Source of the DNA: Streptomyces cadmiisoli
Lineage (GTDB): Bacteria > Actinomycetota > Actinomycetes > Streptomycetales > Streptomycetaceae
Length of the DNA stretch: 64,000 bases
Assembly: GCF_003261055.1 (NCBI RefSeq)
Contig: NZ_CP030073.1
Location: 8,618,001 to 8,682,000, forward strand
Direction of reading: 5' to 3'
The notes beneath the pieces were generated by a model that was not told where the DNA came from, did not search any database, and saw only the letters and a program-made list of their open reading frames with translations. The position numbers and the translations under genes were made by a program. Shown piece by piece: positions 34,581-44,455 of the stretch. Positions within the stretch are counted from its first letter, which is position 1. Every line of letters starts with the position of its first letter.

Positions 34581-37500
34581 TCACGTGCCGAGCAAGTAGG
34601 CCCGTTCCACGGTCTGCCGGACCGAGTTGCCTGCCTTGTCGGTGGCTGTGACCCGCAGGGTCACATATTCGCCGTGCCGCTGGTCGCCCGGCCGCTCGAT
34701 CGTGGCGGTGAACCGGTTGTGGCCGCGGTCCTCGATGCTGACCTGCCCCTTCCAGGTCTTGCCGTCATCGAAGGAAGCCTCGACCTTGAGCTTGACCCCG
34801 GTGGGGGCGGCAAGCCCGTCCTGGTGCCTGACGGTCAGGTCGATGTCGTGCCGCTTGCCGCCGCGGACGGTGTTCGACAGATCGGCGCGGACGCCGTAGT
34901 CGACCTGGAGGAGCGGCAGCAGCGTTTCCTTGGCTGCGGTGTCGGAGCGGAAGACCCAGGACGTGGAGGTCCTGGTGCCGGTCCGCCAGTATTCGGTCGC
35001 GCGCTCGGTCGTCAGATCCAGTCGATAGTCGGCCGCGCCGGCGGGAACGGAGAAGCTCCTCCAAGCGTCAGCGGCATCGCTCACCTTCTTGCCGTTGCGG
35101 TAGAGAACCGCCGCCACCGTGTCGCCCTTGACGTAGGACGGGTCGTCCGGCATCCCGGGAGTTCCGGTCCTTGCGCCGACGCCTCCGTCGGTGGGGGGAA
35201 CCTGCTTGCGGCCCCAATGGCCGTTTGCCGCGTCGGTGTACTCCGGGATCGACAGGCTGAGGGTGTCACCGTCGCGGACGGCAGGACGGCTCCAGCCCCG
35301 TGGGATGGAGGGCCGTACCACGGCGTTGTACCAGTCCTCAGTGGCCTTCTCGCCTGTCTTGAAGGTGCGGGGGGTGTCCGACAGTCCCGACCGCAGCGCC
35401 CCGCCGTTGTACTGCTCGGGCCCGGTCATGAACTCGACGGTGTGCATCCACTGGGTGTCGCCGGAAGTGACGTACTCGGTGCGGGGCTTGCCCGTCGGCG
35501 CCCAGCGCGAGGTTTCCAAGGCGATCCCGGCGTAGGGGCGCCAGCTGAAGCGCTGCTCGCTGGTCCAGGGCAGTGGGCCGTTGTTGGCGTACGACGCCTT
35601 GACCTGCGCGGTGTTGCGGTCCGAGACGGTGTACGTCACGTCCTTCGGGATGTACTGCTGCCAGTTCGCCGTGATGTCGTACAGGTACGGGCTCTCGACC
35701 GTCCCCGTCACCTTGACGACGGCCGTGTGCTTCTTCATGTGGTTCAGCAGCTTGGCACCGTCGGCCGCGGTCATCCTTATTGCGGGCACGGCGGTGCGGA
35801 TGTTCATCGGCTTCCAGCGGGTCCAGGCGAGCATCCCCTCGGGCAGGACGATCGCAATGCCCTTGGCGCCCGCCTTCGCGGCGGCCTCCGCGAGGTCGTA
35901 CTCGGCGCCCGCCGTGTCATCGCGGATCACGGCCAGCTTGCCCCGCACGGTGCCGGGCCGAAGGTCCGGCTTGTCACTCGTCCCCGCGTCCACGGCGACC
36001 AACTGCTCACCCCGGACGTCGAACGGAGCGGACTGCTTGACGTAGACCGGCTCGAGGTCGAAGTCCGCGCCGCGGACCTCGGTCCTGAGCTCGGGAGCCG
36101 TCATCTCCCAGCGGGAACTGAACTCGAAGGCGCCCTCGGTGACCTTGGACGTGGGATTCACGTACAGGTCGACGGATCCGCCGCCCTCCGCGTAGTAGAT
36201 GCCGACGTTCTGCTCGACCCCATCGATCTTCCGGTACATCTGGTACGTCACGTCGTTGCGCCGCTCGGCAGGCTCGGGCGTGCGCACACGTACCCGTCTG
36301 GTCTCCCGCGCGTCCAGGGTGACGGTCGTGTCCTTGGTGACCTTCACCTCGGGGTTGATGACCGTGACCACCCGGACACCGGTGGGGCCTCCGCCCTCCA
36401 GCAGCGTGCCGGCGATCTGATAGGTGCCTTCCTCGACCTCGGCGACACCCCAGTCGGTGAACCGGACCTCCCTGTCCCCGCCGAAGACGTCCAACAGGCC
36501 CCACGCCGTGGGCTCTCCGTCACGTCCGTACGACTCGGTGCTGACCTCGTGCATCGGGGCGTGCACCCACAGGCTGACGGTGGTGTGCACCGACACACCG
36601 TCGCCGGATGTGGCGGTGACGTACCCGTAGTAGGAGCCGCGGCCCGCCTTCGCCGGGTCGATACCGACCGGCACCTCGACGGTCGCGCCGGGGGCGACAC
36701 GGACCGTGTCCGCACCCAGAGCCAGTGCCTGGGCGGGCAGTTCCCTGCCGCCCTTGGTCTTCAGCGCGGCACGCAGGCTGAGCGACACCTCGCCGTCCGA
36801 GAAGTTGGTGTAGCGGACCGCTCCGGCGTGTTCCACCGGAGATCCGTCCATTTGGAACGGGCCCAGGACGATCGTGCCGGTCGCGGAGACGGGGGAGGTG
36901 AACGCGGCCTTGACGTCCACGCGGCCGCCGCCCTGTTCGGTCGGCACCTGCCCGTCCACCGTTCGGGACGTGCTGATCAGCGCGTCCTTCAGTTGCTCAC
37001 CGGTCCAGTCGGGGTGCTGCCCGGCCAGCAGCGCGGCCGCCCCGGCCACGTGAGGCGTGGCCATGGACGTACCGCCCGCCGCGACGTAGTGGTCATCGAC
37101 CGGAACGCCCATGGTCGTTCCAGCGGCACGCGCGGCGACGATCCCGACACCCGGAGCCGTGATGTCCGGCTTGGCCGCCTTGTCGCCGAAACGCGGACCG
37201 CGGCTGGAGAAGGAGGCCAGCGAGTCGTCACGGTCGACGGCACCGACGGTGAGGGCGGCGTCGGCCGCGCCAGGCGACCCCACCGTCCTCTCGCCCAGCT
37301 CCCCGGCATTGCCCGCGGCGACGACGAACAACGCGCCGCTACTGCGGGAGATCTCGTTCACCGCCAAGCTCAAGGGGTCGGTGCCGTCGGTCTCCATGTC
37401 TGCGCCCAGGCTCATGTTGACGACCCGGGCGCCCTGCGCCGCGGCCCACTCCATGCCCTCGATGACCTGGGACTCGCTGCCGTAGCCGTCGTCCCCGAGG

Positions 37501-38411
37501 ACCTTGCCGATCAGGAGGTCTGCTCCGGGGGCGACGCCCTTGCGCAGCCCGCCCGAAGCGGCGCCACTGCCGGCGGCGGTGGCGGCGACATGCGTACCGT
37601 GGCCGAAGCGGTCCTGGGTCGAACCGCTGCCGCTGAAGTCCTTCGCCTCGCTCACCCGGCCCGCCAGGTCGGGATGCGTCTGGTCGGCTCCGGTGTCCAG
37701 GACCGCGACCTTGACGCCCTCACCGTGGTGACCGGCCGCCCATGCGGCCGGCGCGTTGATCTGCGCGGTGCTGCGATCCAGGGTGGGACGTACCTTGTGG
37801 TCCAGCCAGACCTTCGGGGTCGCGGCCACGGCGCTCGCGACGGACGCACCCGCCGCGGGCACGTACTCCTTCCAGAACGCGGCGAGGTCCTGGTCGCCGA
37901 CGCGCAGCGCCTGGGCGTCGATGCTCGGCAGCCGGCGCGGCCGGGTGGAGTCGTCGTGGAACGCGACGAGCGTGTCCACCTTCCTGACCGCCGTGCGCGC
38001 TGAGTCCTTGGGGGTGGACACGATCAGGGGCAGGGCGTCGGTGTGTGCCTCGTCGTAACCCTCGGCGACCAGGCCCGCAACGTCGAAGAGCCCCTCGTCC
38101 AGCCGCCCCGTGCGGACCAGGAGCGCCGCGTCGGAAGGCAGTACCGTCAGAGCGCCGTCCTTCTCGGCGATCTGGAAGAAGACGTGCTCCCGGCCCGGTG
38201 CGCGCTGCACCGATGCGGTCTTCTTGCCGTTCGGCGCGTCGCTGAGGGTGACCCGGTCGCCGGTGATCAAACGCACGGTGGTCGTGCGGTCCTGCGGCGC
38301 CGGCGTACGTGCCGCGGACTCCGACGGGGCCTGGGCGGAGGCGGGTGCGATCGCACCCGCCGCCACCACCGCCGACGCCGATATCACCGCCCAAAGACGG
38401 ATCCGTCTCAT
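34581..38411 (-). CDS. giant secreted subtilisin-like protease (S8)
   Basis: A 1276-residue exported serine protease. From the ATG at 38411 it has a Sec signal peptide (about 1-26), an inhibitor-like propeptide (about 40-200), then the S8 catalytic domain with D239 (AVLDTGAD), H271 (FGHGTHVAAT), oxyanion N368 (AAGNAG) and S449 (GGTSMATPH). A protease-associated-like insert lies further on (VRGKLAVIRDDTAGAEYDLA and GIAIVLPEG). The C-terminal 600 residues are beta-rich modules, ending with an Ig-like block (TLRVTATDKAGNSVRQTVER). An ATG eight codons upstream (38435) is an alternative. Large multi-domain S8 proteases of this length are common in Streptomyces and are thought to digest extracellular protein. 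Confidence 0.93.
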   Translation of the reverse strand: MRRIRLWAVISASAVVAAGAIAPASAQAPSESAARTPAPQDRTTTVRLITGDRVTLSDAPNGKKTASVQRAPGREHVFFQIAEKDGALTVLPSDAALLVRTGRLDEGLFDVAGLVAEGYDEAHTDALPLIVSTPKDSARTAVRKVDTLVAFHDDSTRPRRLPSIDAQALRVGDQDLAAFWKEYVPAAGASVASAVAATPKVWLDHKVRPTLDRSTAQINAPAAWAAGHHGEGVKVAVLDTGADQTHPDLAGRVSEAKDFSGSGSTQDRFGHGTHVAATAAGSGAASGGLRKGVAPGADLLIGKVLGDDGYGSESQVIEGMEWAAAQGARVVNMSLGADMETDGTDPLSLAVNEISRSSGALFVVAAGNAGELGERTVGSPGAADAALTVGAVDRDDSLASFSSRGPRFGDKAAKPDITAPGVGIVAARAAGTTMGVPVDDHYVAAGGTSMATPHVAGAAALLAGQHPDWTGEQLKDALISTSRTVDGQVPTEQGGGRVDVKAAFTSPVSATGTIVLGPFQMDGSPVEHAGAVRYTNFSDGEVSLSLRAALKTKGGRELPAQALALGADTVRVAPGATVEVPVGIDPAKAGRGSYYGYVTATSGDGVSVHTTVSLWVHAPMHEVSTESYGRDGEPTAWGLLDVFGGDREVRFTDWGVAEVEEGTYQIAGTLLEGGGPTGVRVVTVINPEVKVTKDTTVTLDARETRRVRVRTPEPAERRNDVTYQMYRKIDGVEQNVGIYYAEGGGSVDLYVNPTSKVTEGAFEFSSRWEMTAPELRTEVRGADFDLEPVYVKQSAPFDVRGEQLVAVDAGTSDKPDLRPGTVRGKLAVIRDDTAGAEYDLAEAAAKAGAKGIAIVLPEGMLAWTRWKPMNIRTAVPAIRMTAADGAKLLNHMKKHTAVVKVTGTVESPYLYDITANWQQYIPKDVTYTVSDRNTAQVKASYANNGPLPWTSEQRFSWRPYAGIALETSRWAPTGKPRTEYVTSGDTQWMHTVEFMTGPEQYNGGALRSGLSDTPRTFKTGEKATEDWYNAVVRPSIPRGWSRPAVRDGDTLSLSIPEYTDAANGHWGRKQVPPTDGGVGARTGTPGMPDDPSYVKGDTVAAVLYRNGKKVSDAADAWRSFSVPAGAADYRLDLTTERATEYWRTGTRTSTSWVFRSDTAAKETLLPLLQVDYGVRADLSNTVRGGKRHDIDLTVRHQDGLAAPTGVKLKVEASFDDGKTWKGQVSIEDRGHNRFTATIERPGDQRHGEYVTLRVTATDKAGNSVRQTVERAYLLGT

Positions 38412-39025
38412 TGCTGTTTCCAGCCTCTCTGTCATCCCGGCATTCGGGTCGGGCGTCTGCAAGTGGGTGTTGTGACGCATCGTCGTGAATGTGACCGCGT
38501 TGACGGCATTACACTTTCGGGACAAGATCGTGCAGGGTTGACGTCTCGCACGATCCTGTCCGCGTCCGCTGACCGCGGTGGAAGCCGGCCTTCATCCAAC
38601 CGGCGTCGACGCTGCCGCCAGTCAGTCCACGTCACGAGCGAACCTTTCGTACAGCTGCGGTTCACAAGACCTTCGGAATAATCCGTTGTATCGACCGAAC
38701 TTGTCACTCATCCGCAGTGGCATAACTGAGCCATGTCCCAACAGCGACACCGAAACGACTTAAGGACCCGATCGGTGGCGCGAAGGTTCTAAAGGAAGGC
38801 GCTGAGATCCAATACTTTCGAAGCGCACAGCCGGTTCACTGACGCCCGTGCATTCGGGCTTTACGAGTCGCCGGGAAATAGGTCATGGCTCCCAGTTCCC
38901 CGGTTCACGCAGTGGTCGGGGGAGCCCGGAGAGGATCGAGGCCGTCCTGGCGGCGAAGTTCGCGCGGGCAGTTCCCGGTCCGCACGGTGGAGGGACAGTC
39001 GGTCAAGACCGCCCCTGACACGCCG

Positions 39026-39187
39026 TCACCAGCCGGGCACATTCGCGGCGAGCCTCTGGCCAGGCCAGATGGCGAAACCCTGCCCGAGCACCAGCGTGAA
39101 GGCCGTGGTCGTGAGACTGAAGTACCCGAGCGTCCTGCGGACGCGCGCGGAAGTGTCCCGCCGTGGGGCGAACTCGTAAGCGTGTCT
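39026..39187 (-). pseudogene. possible membrane-protein fragment
   Basis: One reverse frame reads HAYEFAPRRDTSARVRRTLG, then YFSLTTTAFTLVLGQGFAIW and a stop after LAANVPGW. It has a basic lead and one hydrophobic stretch, like a piece of a membrane protein. There is no start codon or ribosome site, and no family can be named. Confidence 0.25.
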
Positions 39188-39298
39188 GACCGCTCATCCG
39201 GGCGACGCGTTCGTCGAGTGATACGACGTGTGATGTGCACGGACGGCCCGGTGAGGCCGCTGGTCGACCTGGTGCTCGCTCCGGAGCATCGCCGGGGT

Positions 39299-39337
39299 AC
39301 GGAATGCTGTGCGCGCCGAGGCACGGAATGCTGTGCG
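39299..39337 (+). repeat. 15-bp direct repeat
   Basis: ACGGAATGCTGTGCG occurs at 39299-39313 and again at 39323-39337, a 24-base period. Only two copies. Confidence 0.6.
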
Positions 39338-39595
39338 GCCCTTTGAATCCGCAGGCGGATCGACGTGGCCCGACTGCGTTGCCGGGCTGGCCACGATCCT
39401 CTGCCGGCGGGTGCTCCTACAATTCCGCGGCAGGGATTCGGGCGGGGTGGCGGGCATGCTGTTGCCGGACACAAGCGGGACTGCATCCCTTCCTGGTGAA
39501 TCACCGTCCGACATACTGCGGCGTATACGTAGCTACCGCAGCTAGCCGTCGCCATCACCTCGCCACACGTTCAGCCGCGCTAACAGGAGCTTCAC

Positions 39596-40849
39596 ATGTC
39601 CGACAGCAACTCCGGGCCCAGTCCCGTCACCGGAGAGGCAGTCCCCGTGGGGACCGGTATTCGCCAATGGCTCTTCCGTCCTCCGCGACGGCACGGCGAA
39701 GTCGAAACCAGCCGCAACGTCAGCTTCCTCGAACTCTTCTACGATCTCGTTTACGTCGTCCTGATCATCCAGGCGGCCCACGCCCTCGCAGAGGACGTTT
39801 CATGGCGGGGCATGGCAACGTTCGCGGTGGTCTTCGGGATGATCTGGATCGCCTGGCTGAACGGCACGCTCTTTTACGAACTGCACGGCCGAGAAGACGG
39901 CCGCACCCGTTCACTGATCTTCGTGCAGATGATGCTGTTGTCTCTCCTGGCCGTCTACGCCGGCCACGCGGACGGCGACGACGGCCGCACCTTTGCGGCA
40001 CTGTACGCACTGCTGCTGGCCCTGTTGAGCTACCAGTGGTACTCCGTGTACCGGCGCGATCTGCCAGAGCTACGCGAGACGCCCCGGCGCTATCTGCTCG
40101 TCATGGTCGCGGGCGTCGTAGTGGTTGCGGCCTCGGTACCTCTGCCTGCTGACGTCCGGCTGGCCGTCTGGGCGTTCTTCGTCGCCGCATGGTGCAGCGC
40201 GGAATGCGTCATCCTCATCTCCTGGCGCAGAGAGCCGAGTTACGGCGTCGTCACCGAATCCATGGTCGAGCGCTTTGGACTGTTCATCATTCTCGTGCTC
40301 GGCGAGCTCGTCATCGGTGTCGTGAACGGTCTCACCGCCACCGAACCCAGCGCACTCAACACCACCACGGGACTGCTCGGGCTCGCCATCGGCTTCGGCT
40401 TCTGGTGGAACTACGCCGACTTGGCGTCCCGGCGCCTGCCCCGCGAGGCCGGCCACTCCCTGGCGACGTGGATCTTCACCCACTTGCCGATGGCCATGGC
40501 CGTGGCAGCGGCCGGCGCGGGCATGGTCGGGCTTGCGGAGCACGCCGCCGATCACCGGACACCCATCGCTGTGAGCTGGCTGATGGGTGGGTCGGTAGCC
40601 GTCATGCTGCTCACCACCGTCGTGCTGCTGCCCGCCCTGGCGGACTACGACCGCTACCTGTCCGCCTACAAGTCAGTACAGGCCGCGCTCGTCACAGCAG
40701 CCGTCGCCGCTCTACTCGTAGGCTGGTCCCGCCCTGCCCCCTGGCTCCTAGCCCTCATCCTGCTGCTCCTCCTCTTCGCAACCTGGGTTTTCGCATTCGT
40801 GCGATGGCTACGCCAAGGCTCCCTGATCAACGAGAGGACGGCCGAGTGA
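39596..40849 (+). CDS. low temperature requirement protein A (LtrA) family membrane protein
   Basis: A 417-residue polytopic membrane protein. The cytoplasmic N-terminus leads into the family signature SFLELFYDLVYVVLIIQAAH (about residues 43-62). About eleven further hydrophobic segments follow, with conserved blocks ESMVERFGLFIILVLGE and GFWWNYADLA. Length and layout are normal for the LtrA family, named from Listeria mutants unable to grow in the cold; biochemical function is unknown. It starts at ATG 39596. No operon partner. Confidence 0.92.
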   Translation: MSDSNSGPSPVTGEAVPVGTGIRQWLFRPPRRHGEVETSRNVSFLELFYDLVYVVLIIQAAHALAEDVSWRGMATFAVVFGMIWIAWLNGTLFYELHGREDGRTRSLIFVQMMLLSLLAVYAGHADGDDGRTFAALYALLLALLSYQWYSVYRRDLPELRETPRRYLLVMVAGVVVVAASVPLPADVRLAVWAFFVAAWCSAECVILISWRREPSYGVVTESMVERFGLFIILVLGELVIGVVNGLTATEPSALNTTTGLLGLAIGFGFWWNYADLASRRLPREAGHSLATWIFTHLPMAMAVAAAGAGMVGLAEHAADHRTPIAVSWLMGGSVAVMLLTTVVLLPALADYDRYLSAYKSVQAALVTAAVAALLVGWSRPAPWLLALILLLLLFATWVFAFVRWLRQGSLINERTAE

Positions 40850-40974
40850 TACCGATCGATCGGCGCCCACACCGAGACCACGGAGAACACTGAGGGCAGC
40901 CTCATCCCAGCGGCCTGTCCACCGCTTGCTGACCTCCCAGGCGGGCGACGACTCAGATCCACGAAACAGATACG

Positions 40975-41135
40975 TCGCAGCGTCCGCCACCGCTGGGTGG
41001 CGGAACGGACTACGTCCCGGCCCAACGGACACCGCCGTCCGGCCCGCCGCTACGAGCGTGAGGCGGCCGAGCACCCGCCGGCTCTCGTCGGCATCGCAAG
41101 CACCCTCATCCGCAACCGGTGCTACACCAGTCTGA
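40975..41135 (+). mobile_element. IS5/IS4-superfamily transposase C-terminal remnant
   Basis: The forward strand reads RHRWVAERTTSRPNGHRRPA, then RRYEREAAEH, then ALVGIASTLIRNRCY. This matches the RWVVERTxAWL...RRLARRYER...A..LI..CYK end of IS5-type transposases. It has no start, and most of the gene is missing. Confidence 0.55.
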
Positions 41136-41188
41136 GGCGACCGCGAATTCGTTTGCCGCCGGCCAGTCCGGCCGGATAGGAAGGCCGC

Positions 41189-41740
41189 ATGCTACGAGGC
41201 AGCACAGTCGGGCTCAGGGCCCGCCACGAGGACGACATCCCGATCCTGCGGGCCGAGCTCTACGACGACGTGGTCAACGCCTCGCGGGCCGAGAGCGGGC
41301 CATGGCGGCCGATCTCACCCGGCTCGAAGGATCCCCGGCTGGTGGTGGACGACAAGGAGCAGGGACTCGTCCAGTTCTCCGTGGTGGAACTGGAGGGCAG
41401 CACGCTCGTCGGCACCGCGACGCTGTGGGGCATCGACAACCACAACCGGTCCGCGCACATCGGACTGGGGCTGCTGCCGTCCGCCCGCGGCAAGGGCTAC
41501 GGCAGCGACGTGGTCGCGGTCCTGTGCCACTACGGTTTCGTCGTCCGCGGCCTGCAGCGGCTGCAGATCGAGACGCTGTCGGACAACGCCGCGATGCTTC
41601 GCTCCGCCGAGCGCAACGGCTTCGTCCGCGAGGGCGTGCTGCGTTCCTCGGCCTGGGTGATGGGCGAGTTCCTGGACGAGGTGCTGCTCGGGCTCCTCGT
41701 CCAGGAATGGAAACCGGACTCGACGAGCCAGGGTGCTTAG
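41189..41740 (+). CDS. GNAT N-acetyltransferase (RimJ/RimL type)
   Basis: A 183-residue acetyltransferase. The acetyl-CoA-binding core is visible: IGLGLLPSARGKGYGSDVV (the RGxGYG pyrophosphate loop), then QIETLSDNAAMLRSAERNGF and REGVLR, a typical RimJ/RimL ending. The N-terminus (LRGSTVGLRARHEDDIPILR) is also typical. ATG at 41189. The substrate is unknown; it may be a protein N-terminus or an antibiotic amine. Confidence 0.88.
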   Translation: MLRGSTVGLRARHEDDIPILRAELYDDVVNASRAESGPWRPISPGSKDPRLVVDDKEQGLVQFSVVELEGSTLVGTATLWGIDNHNRSAHIGLGLLPSARGKGYGSDVVAVLCHYGFVVRGLQRLQIETLSDNAAMLRSAERNGFVREGVLRSSAWVMGEFLDEVLLGLLVQEWKPDSTSQGA

Positions 41741-41806
41741 GGCGCCCAGCGAAAGTGATTGCGATCTGCTTGTTGCGAGAAGCTCCTCAGCGGCATGATG
41801 CTGACC

Positions 41807-42247
41807 ATGTCTGAGCTTCCCTCTCGTCTTTCTGTGGTGACTCTCGGAGCCCGTGACCTGCCGAGGTTGCGCCGGTTCTACCGCGGTCTGGGGTGGGAGG
41901 AGATCCCCTCCAGCGACGACGAGTGGGCGGGCTTCCTGCTCGGTGGCGTGCTGCTGGCGCTTTACCCCGTCGATGAGTTGGCTGCCGAAGCGGCGGCCGA
42001 CATCCCCTCTCCGACTGAGTGGTCGGGGATCACGCTCGCCTGCAATGTGGACAGCCGTGAGCAAGTGGATGCGGCCTTCGCGGACGCGATGGCGGCGGGC
42101 GCCACTTCGATTGCTGATCCGGTGGAGCGTACCTGGGGCGGCCGGTCGGCGTACATCGCCGACCCGGAAGGCAATCGCTGGGAGATCGCCTGGGCATCCA
42201 GCGCGAGGTTCGATGCCCGTGGCGCGCTGACCGCCTTCGGTAATTGA
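41807..42247 (+). CDS. VOC/glyoxalase-fold protein
   Basis: A 146-residue protein with two beta-alpha-beta-beta-beta units. The first begins LSVVTLGARDLPRLRRFYRG and the second carries YIADPEGNRWEIAW with a metal-ligand Glu. Three in-frame ATGs lie close together (41795, 41798, 41807); I chose the third, which gives MSELPSRLSVVTL. Such stand-alone VOC proteins are often lyases, dioxygenases or resistance proteins; the substrate is unknown. Confidence 0.82.
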   Translation: MSELPSRLSVVTLGARDLPRLRRFYRGLGWEEIPSSDDEWAGFLLGGVLLALYPVDELAAEAAADIPSPTEWSGITLACNVDSREQVDAAFADAMAAGATSIADPVERTWGGRSAYIADPEGNRWEIAWASSARFDARGALTAFGN

Positions 42248-42607
42248 GAGTCTGCGCCGTCATAACGACTCGCTGATGGCCGCGACCTGCACGATTGCCT
42301 CGTAAACGGACCGGGAGCTGCCTGTCGCACGGGGTGGCCACGTCCCGGTGGCTTCTCTGTCAGGCGGTGAATACCGGCCGCAAGCCCGTGCCGAGTCTTG
42401 TAGTCCGACGGATCGAACTTCAGGGGCCGGCGGCCGGTTGCCCTTCGAGCGGAACTGCGTGCTTTCGCAGTTGCAGTGGCTTCAGCCCGGCTTTGACGCG
42501 GTTGTCACAGTCAACAGGGCAAGAGCATCCAAGGGGCGGAGTACCGTCGCCTGGGATCACTGATCGGATGCCAGCCGCGATCGGCACCGATCGTTCCCCT
42601 CGGTTCG
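42248..42607. other. intergenic stretch, nothing recognised
   Basis: 360 bases without a supported gene or clear hairpin. Confidence 0.3.
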
Positions 42608-43599
42608 CTATTGGTCTGACGGCAAGACTACGGCGAGCCCAATGAGAGGTGATAGTGCGTGGGGAGTCCGTTGAAAGGCGTCTCGGGCGTCCGCTGGGGG
42701 AACTGCGCGATGCGCGTTCGCGATCTGCGAACTCGGCAAACGTGTATGCGCGTTGGGGTTCGTAGTCGGCGAGGCAACCGCCTCGACGGGTCCCATTTCT
42801 CCTGGAACTCGCTGGTCCCCCTTCCCGGTACGGAGTGACGTGCCCTCCCGGATTAGGTCGTCTGCGGTGTCCAGCGCTCGGCGGTGCTGGTCCATGTCGG
42901 AGTACGTCGAGATCACGTGAGTAGCGGTCTGGTCCGGCCCTAAGTGAATGCCGTGCTCGTCGGCGTCCCCGCCGTATTCCTCGGCCGTCCGCCATGCCGC
43001 CCGGATGTGCTCCCCGGCGGCGGCCTCGTCCTTGAGCCGACCGGCCAGGGAGAGCCCTCGCAGGTGCAGGATGCCCAGACCGAACGCGCGGTCACGACCC
43101 TCTAGCGTCGCCTCGGCCTCGACGATCGCACGGTCCACGATCGCCATCCCGCCCGCGAAGTCCCCCGAGTTGAGGAAGGTCCCGGCCTCGTCCCTGGCGG
43201 CCACCGTGGCAGCGATCGGGTGAGCACGCGCTGAAAAGCCAACCTCTGTTTCATGACGGCCGGTTCGGCCAGGTGCATCCAACGGAATCTGGCGGCCGGC
43301 CAGTACACGACTGAGTACGTGTCGGCGACACGCGTCCATGCGTCGGGTGGCTGCGTGGCGTGCGCGTAGTTGGTCGACTTCGCCAGCACCCCGGGCAGCT
43401 TCTGAAGGACTGCCCCCAGCTCGGTGCGGTGGCGGTGCTTGTTCAGCGCTGCCAGTTCGCGGGGCAGGTCCTCGGGGTGCAGCGGCGGGGCGTCCGGGAT
43501 GCCGAAGCGTCGGATGGCGTAGTTGAGGGCGGCCAGGCTCGCCTCGTCCGTCGTGGCCAAAGGCTCCGTGCCCAACAGCTCATCCAGCGTGAGTCCCAT
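42608..43599 (-). pseudogene. truncated, frameshifted XRE-type regulator (TPR-like part)
   Basis: On the reverse strand from 43599 the sequence MGLTLDELLGTEPLATTDEA runs through YAHATQPPDAWTRVADTYSV to VMKQRLAF. It then needs a one-base shift at the run AAAA (43234-43237) to continue FSARAHPIAATVAARDEAGT, FLNSGDFAGG and GLGILHLRGLSLAGRLKDEA. This is the helical repeat region of the common Streptomyces XRE regulators. The N-terminal helix-turn-helix is gone: the homology stops exactly where the IS5 transposase fragment begins (about 43600). Two lesions, a truncation and a frameshift, make it a pseudogene. Confidence 0.7.
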
Positions 43600-44455
43600 G
43601 AGGCGTATTCCTCTCGCGCGATCCGCGACCACTTGAGAAAGCGCGGCATCCGTGCGGTGATTCCCGTGCCGGCAGATCAACGTGGTCATCGGCTGCGGCG
43701 GGGCAGCCGGGGCGGGAGACCGTCGGCATTCGACCGCGAGATTTACAAGCAGCGCGACACCGTCGAACGGTTCATCAACCGCCTGAAGGTGCGACACGAA
43801 GTCGCACACGTTAAGTGGGAAAGCCACGAAGGAAGGAGAGATGTGCTGACCCCGGATTAGTGTCCGTATCCGTTCCCGCGCTCACATGCGTCGCCGGTAA
43901 CAGCGGGGTGTGAAGCTGAGCGTTCAAGCCCAAGAATTTCCCGGCCGCCGGGAAATAACAGGCGAGGGAAAGACTGGACGGGTGAACCGCGTGAACCCCT
44001 GTTGATGTCTCGTAAGGTTGAAGCTGCCTGGTGGTTTGCAGTCGGCAGCTACAGAACCCGATGCTGAGAGGCGTCAGGCGACTTCCGGAGATTTGAGACC
44101 GGAAGGAGGACACCGCCGGTTTCGGGATAGAGGGGGCACCCACCCCAGTCGCAACTTACGTGTGTGGAACGTGGAAACCCCGATGGAGTCCGGGCCACAG
44201 CCCGGTAAGCCAACCGCAAGGAAGGCCCAACTCTCCAGCGGGAACAGGATGGTCCAAGAAGCGAATGCCGGTAGATCGAAAGATCAGGGGAAAGTTGGAG
44301 GCAACCTTCACGCCTCCGGTCATAACCCGCCGGATACGGGTCCCAGTGACCCGACCCGAAAGGGTGCCCACGTGGACCAGGTGAGCCTTTGCAGTATCCC
44401 GAGTAAAGCAGCCGGAACCTGGCGGACAAGTTAGACGCGAAGGAGGAACTTACAG

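Larger units (their letters stand above)
38412..39595. other. gene-poor stretch with scraps
   Basis: Nearly 1.2 kb without a complete gene between the subtilase and LtrA-type genes. The first 150 bases should hold the subtilase promoter. The only protein-like segment is the membrane-protein scrap at 39026-39187, listed separately. A short direct repeat lies at 39299-39337. Confidence 0.4.

Noticed and set aside
34674..38003. Very long open frame opposite the subtilase gene
   Set aside because: It lies wholly antisense to a clear S8 protease, its sequence is Arg/Gly/Val-rich without domains, and it has no ribosome site. It is a by-product of GC-rich codon use.
38905..39558. 217-codon reverse frame between the subtilase and LtrA genes
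   Set aside because: Arg/Ser/Pro-rich low-complexity translation through a direct repeat with no motif; it looks like a chance open frame.
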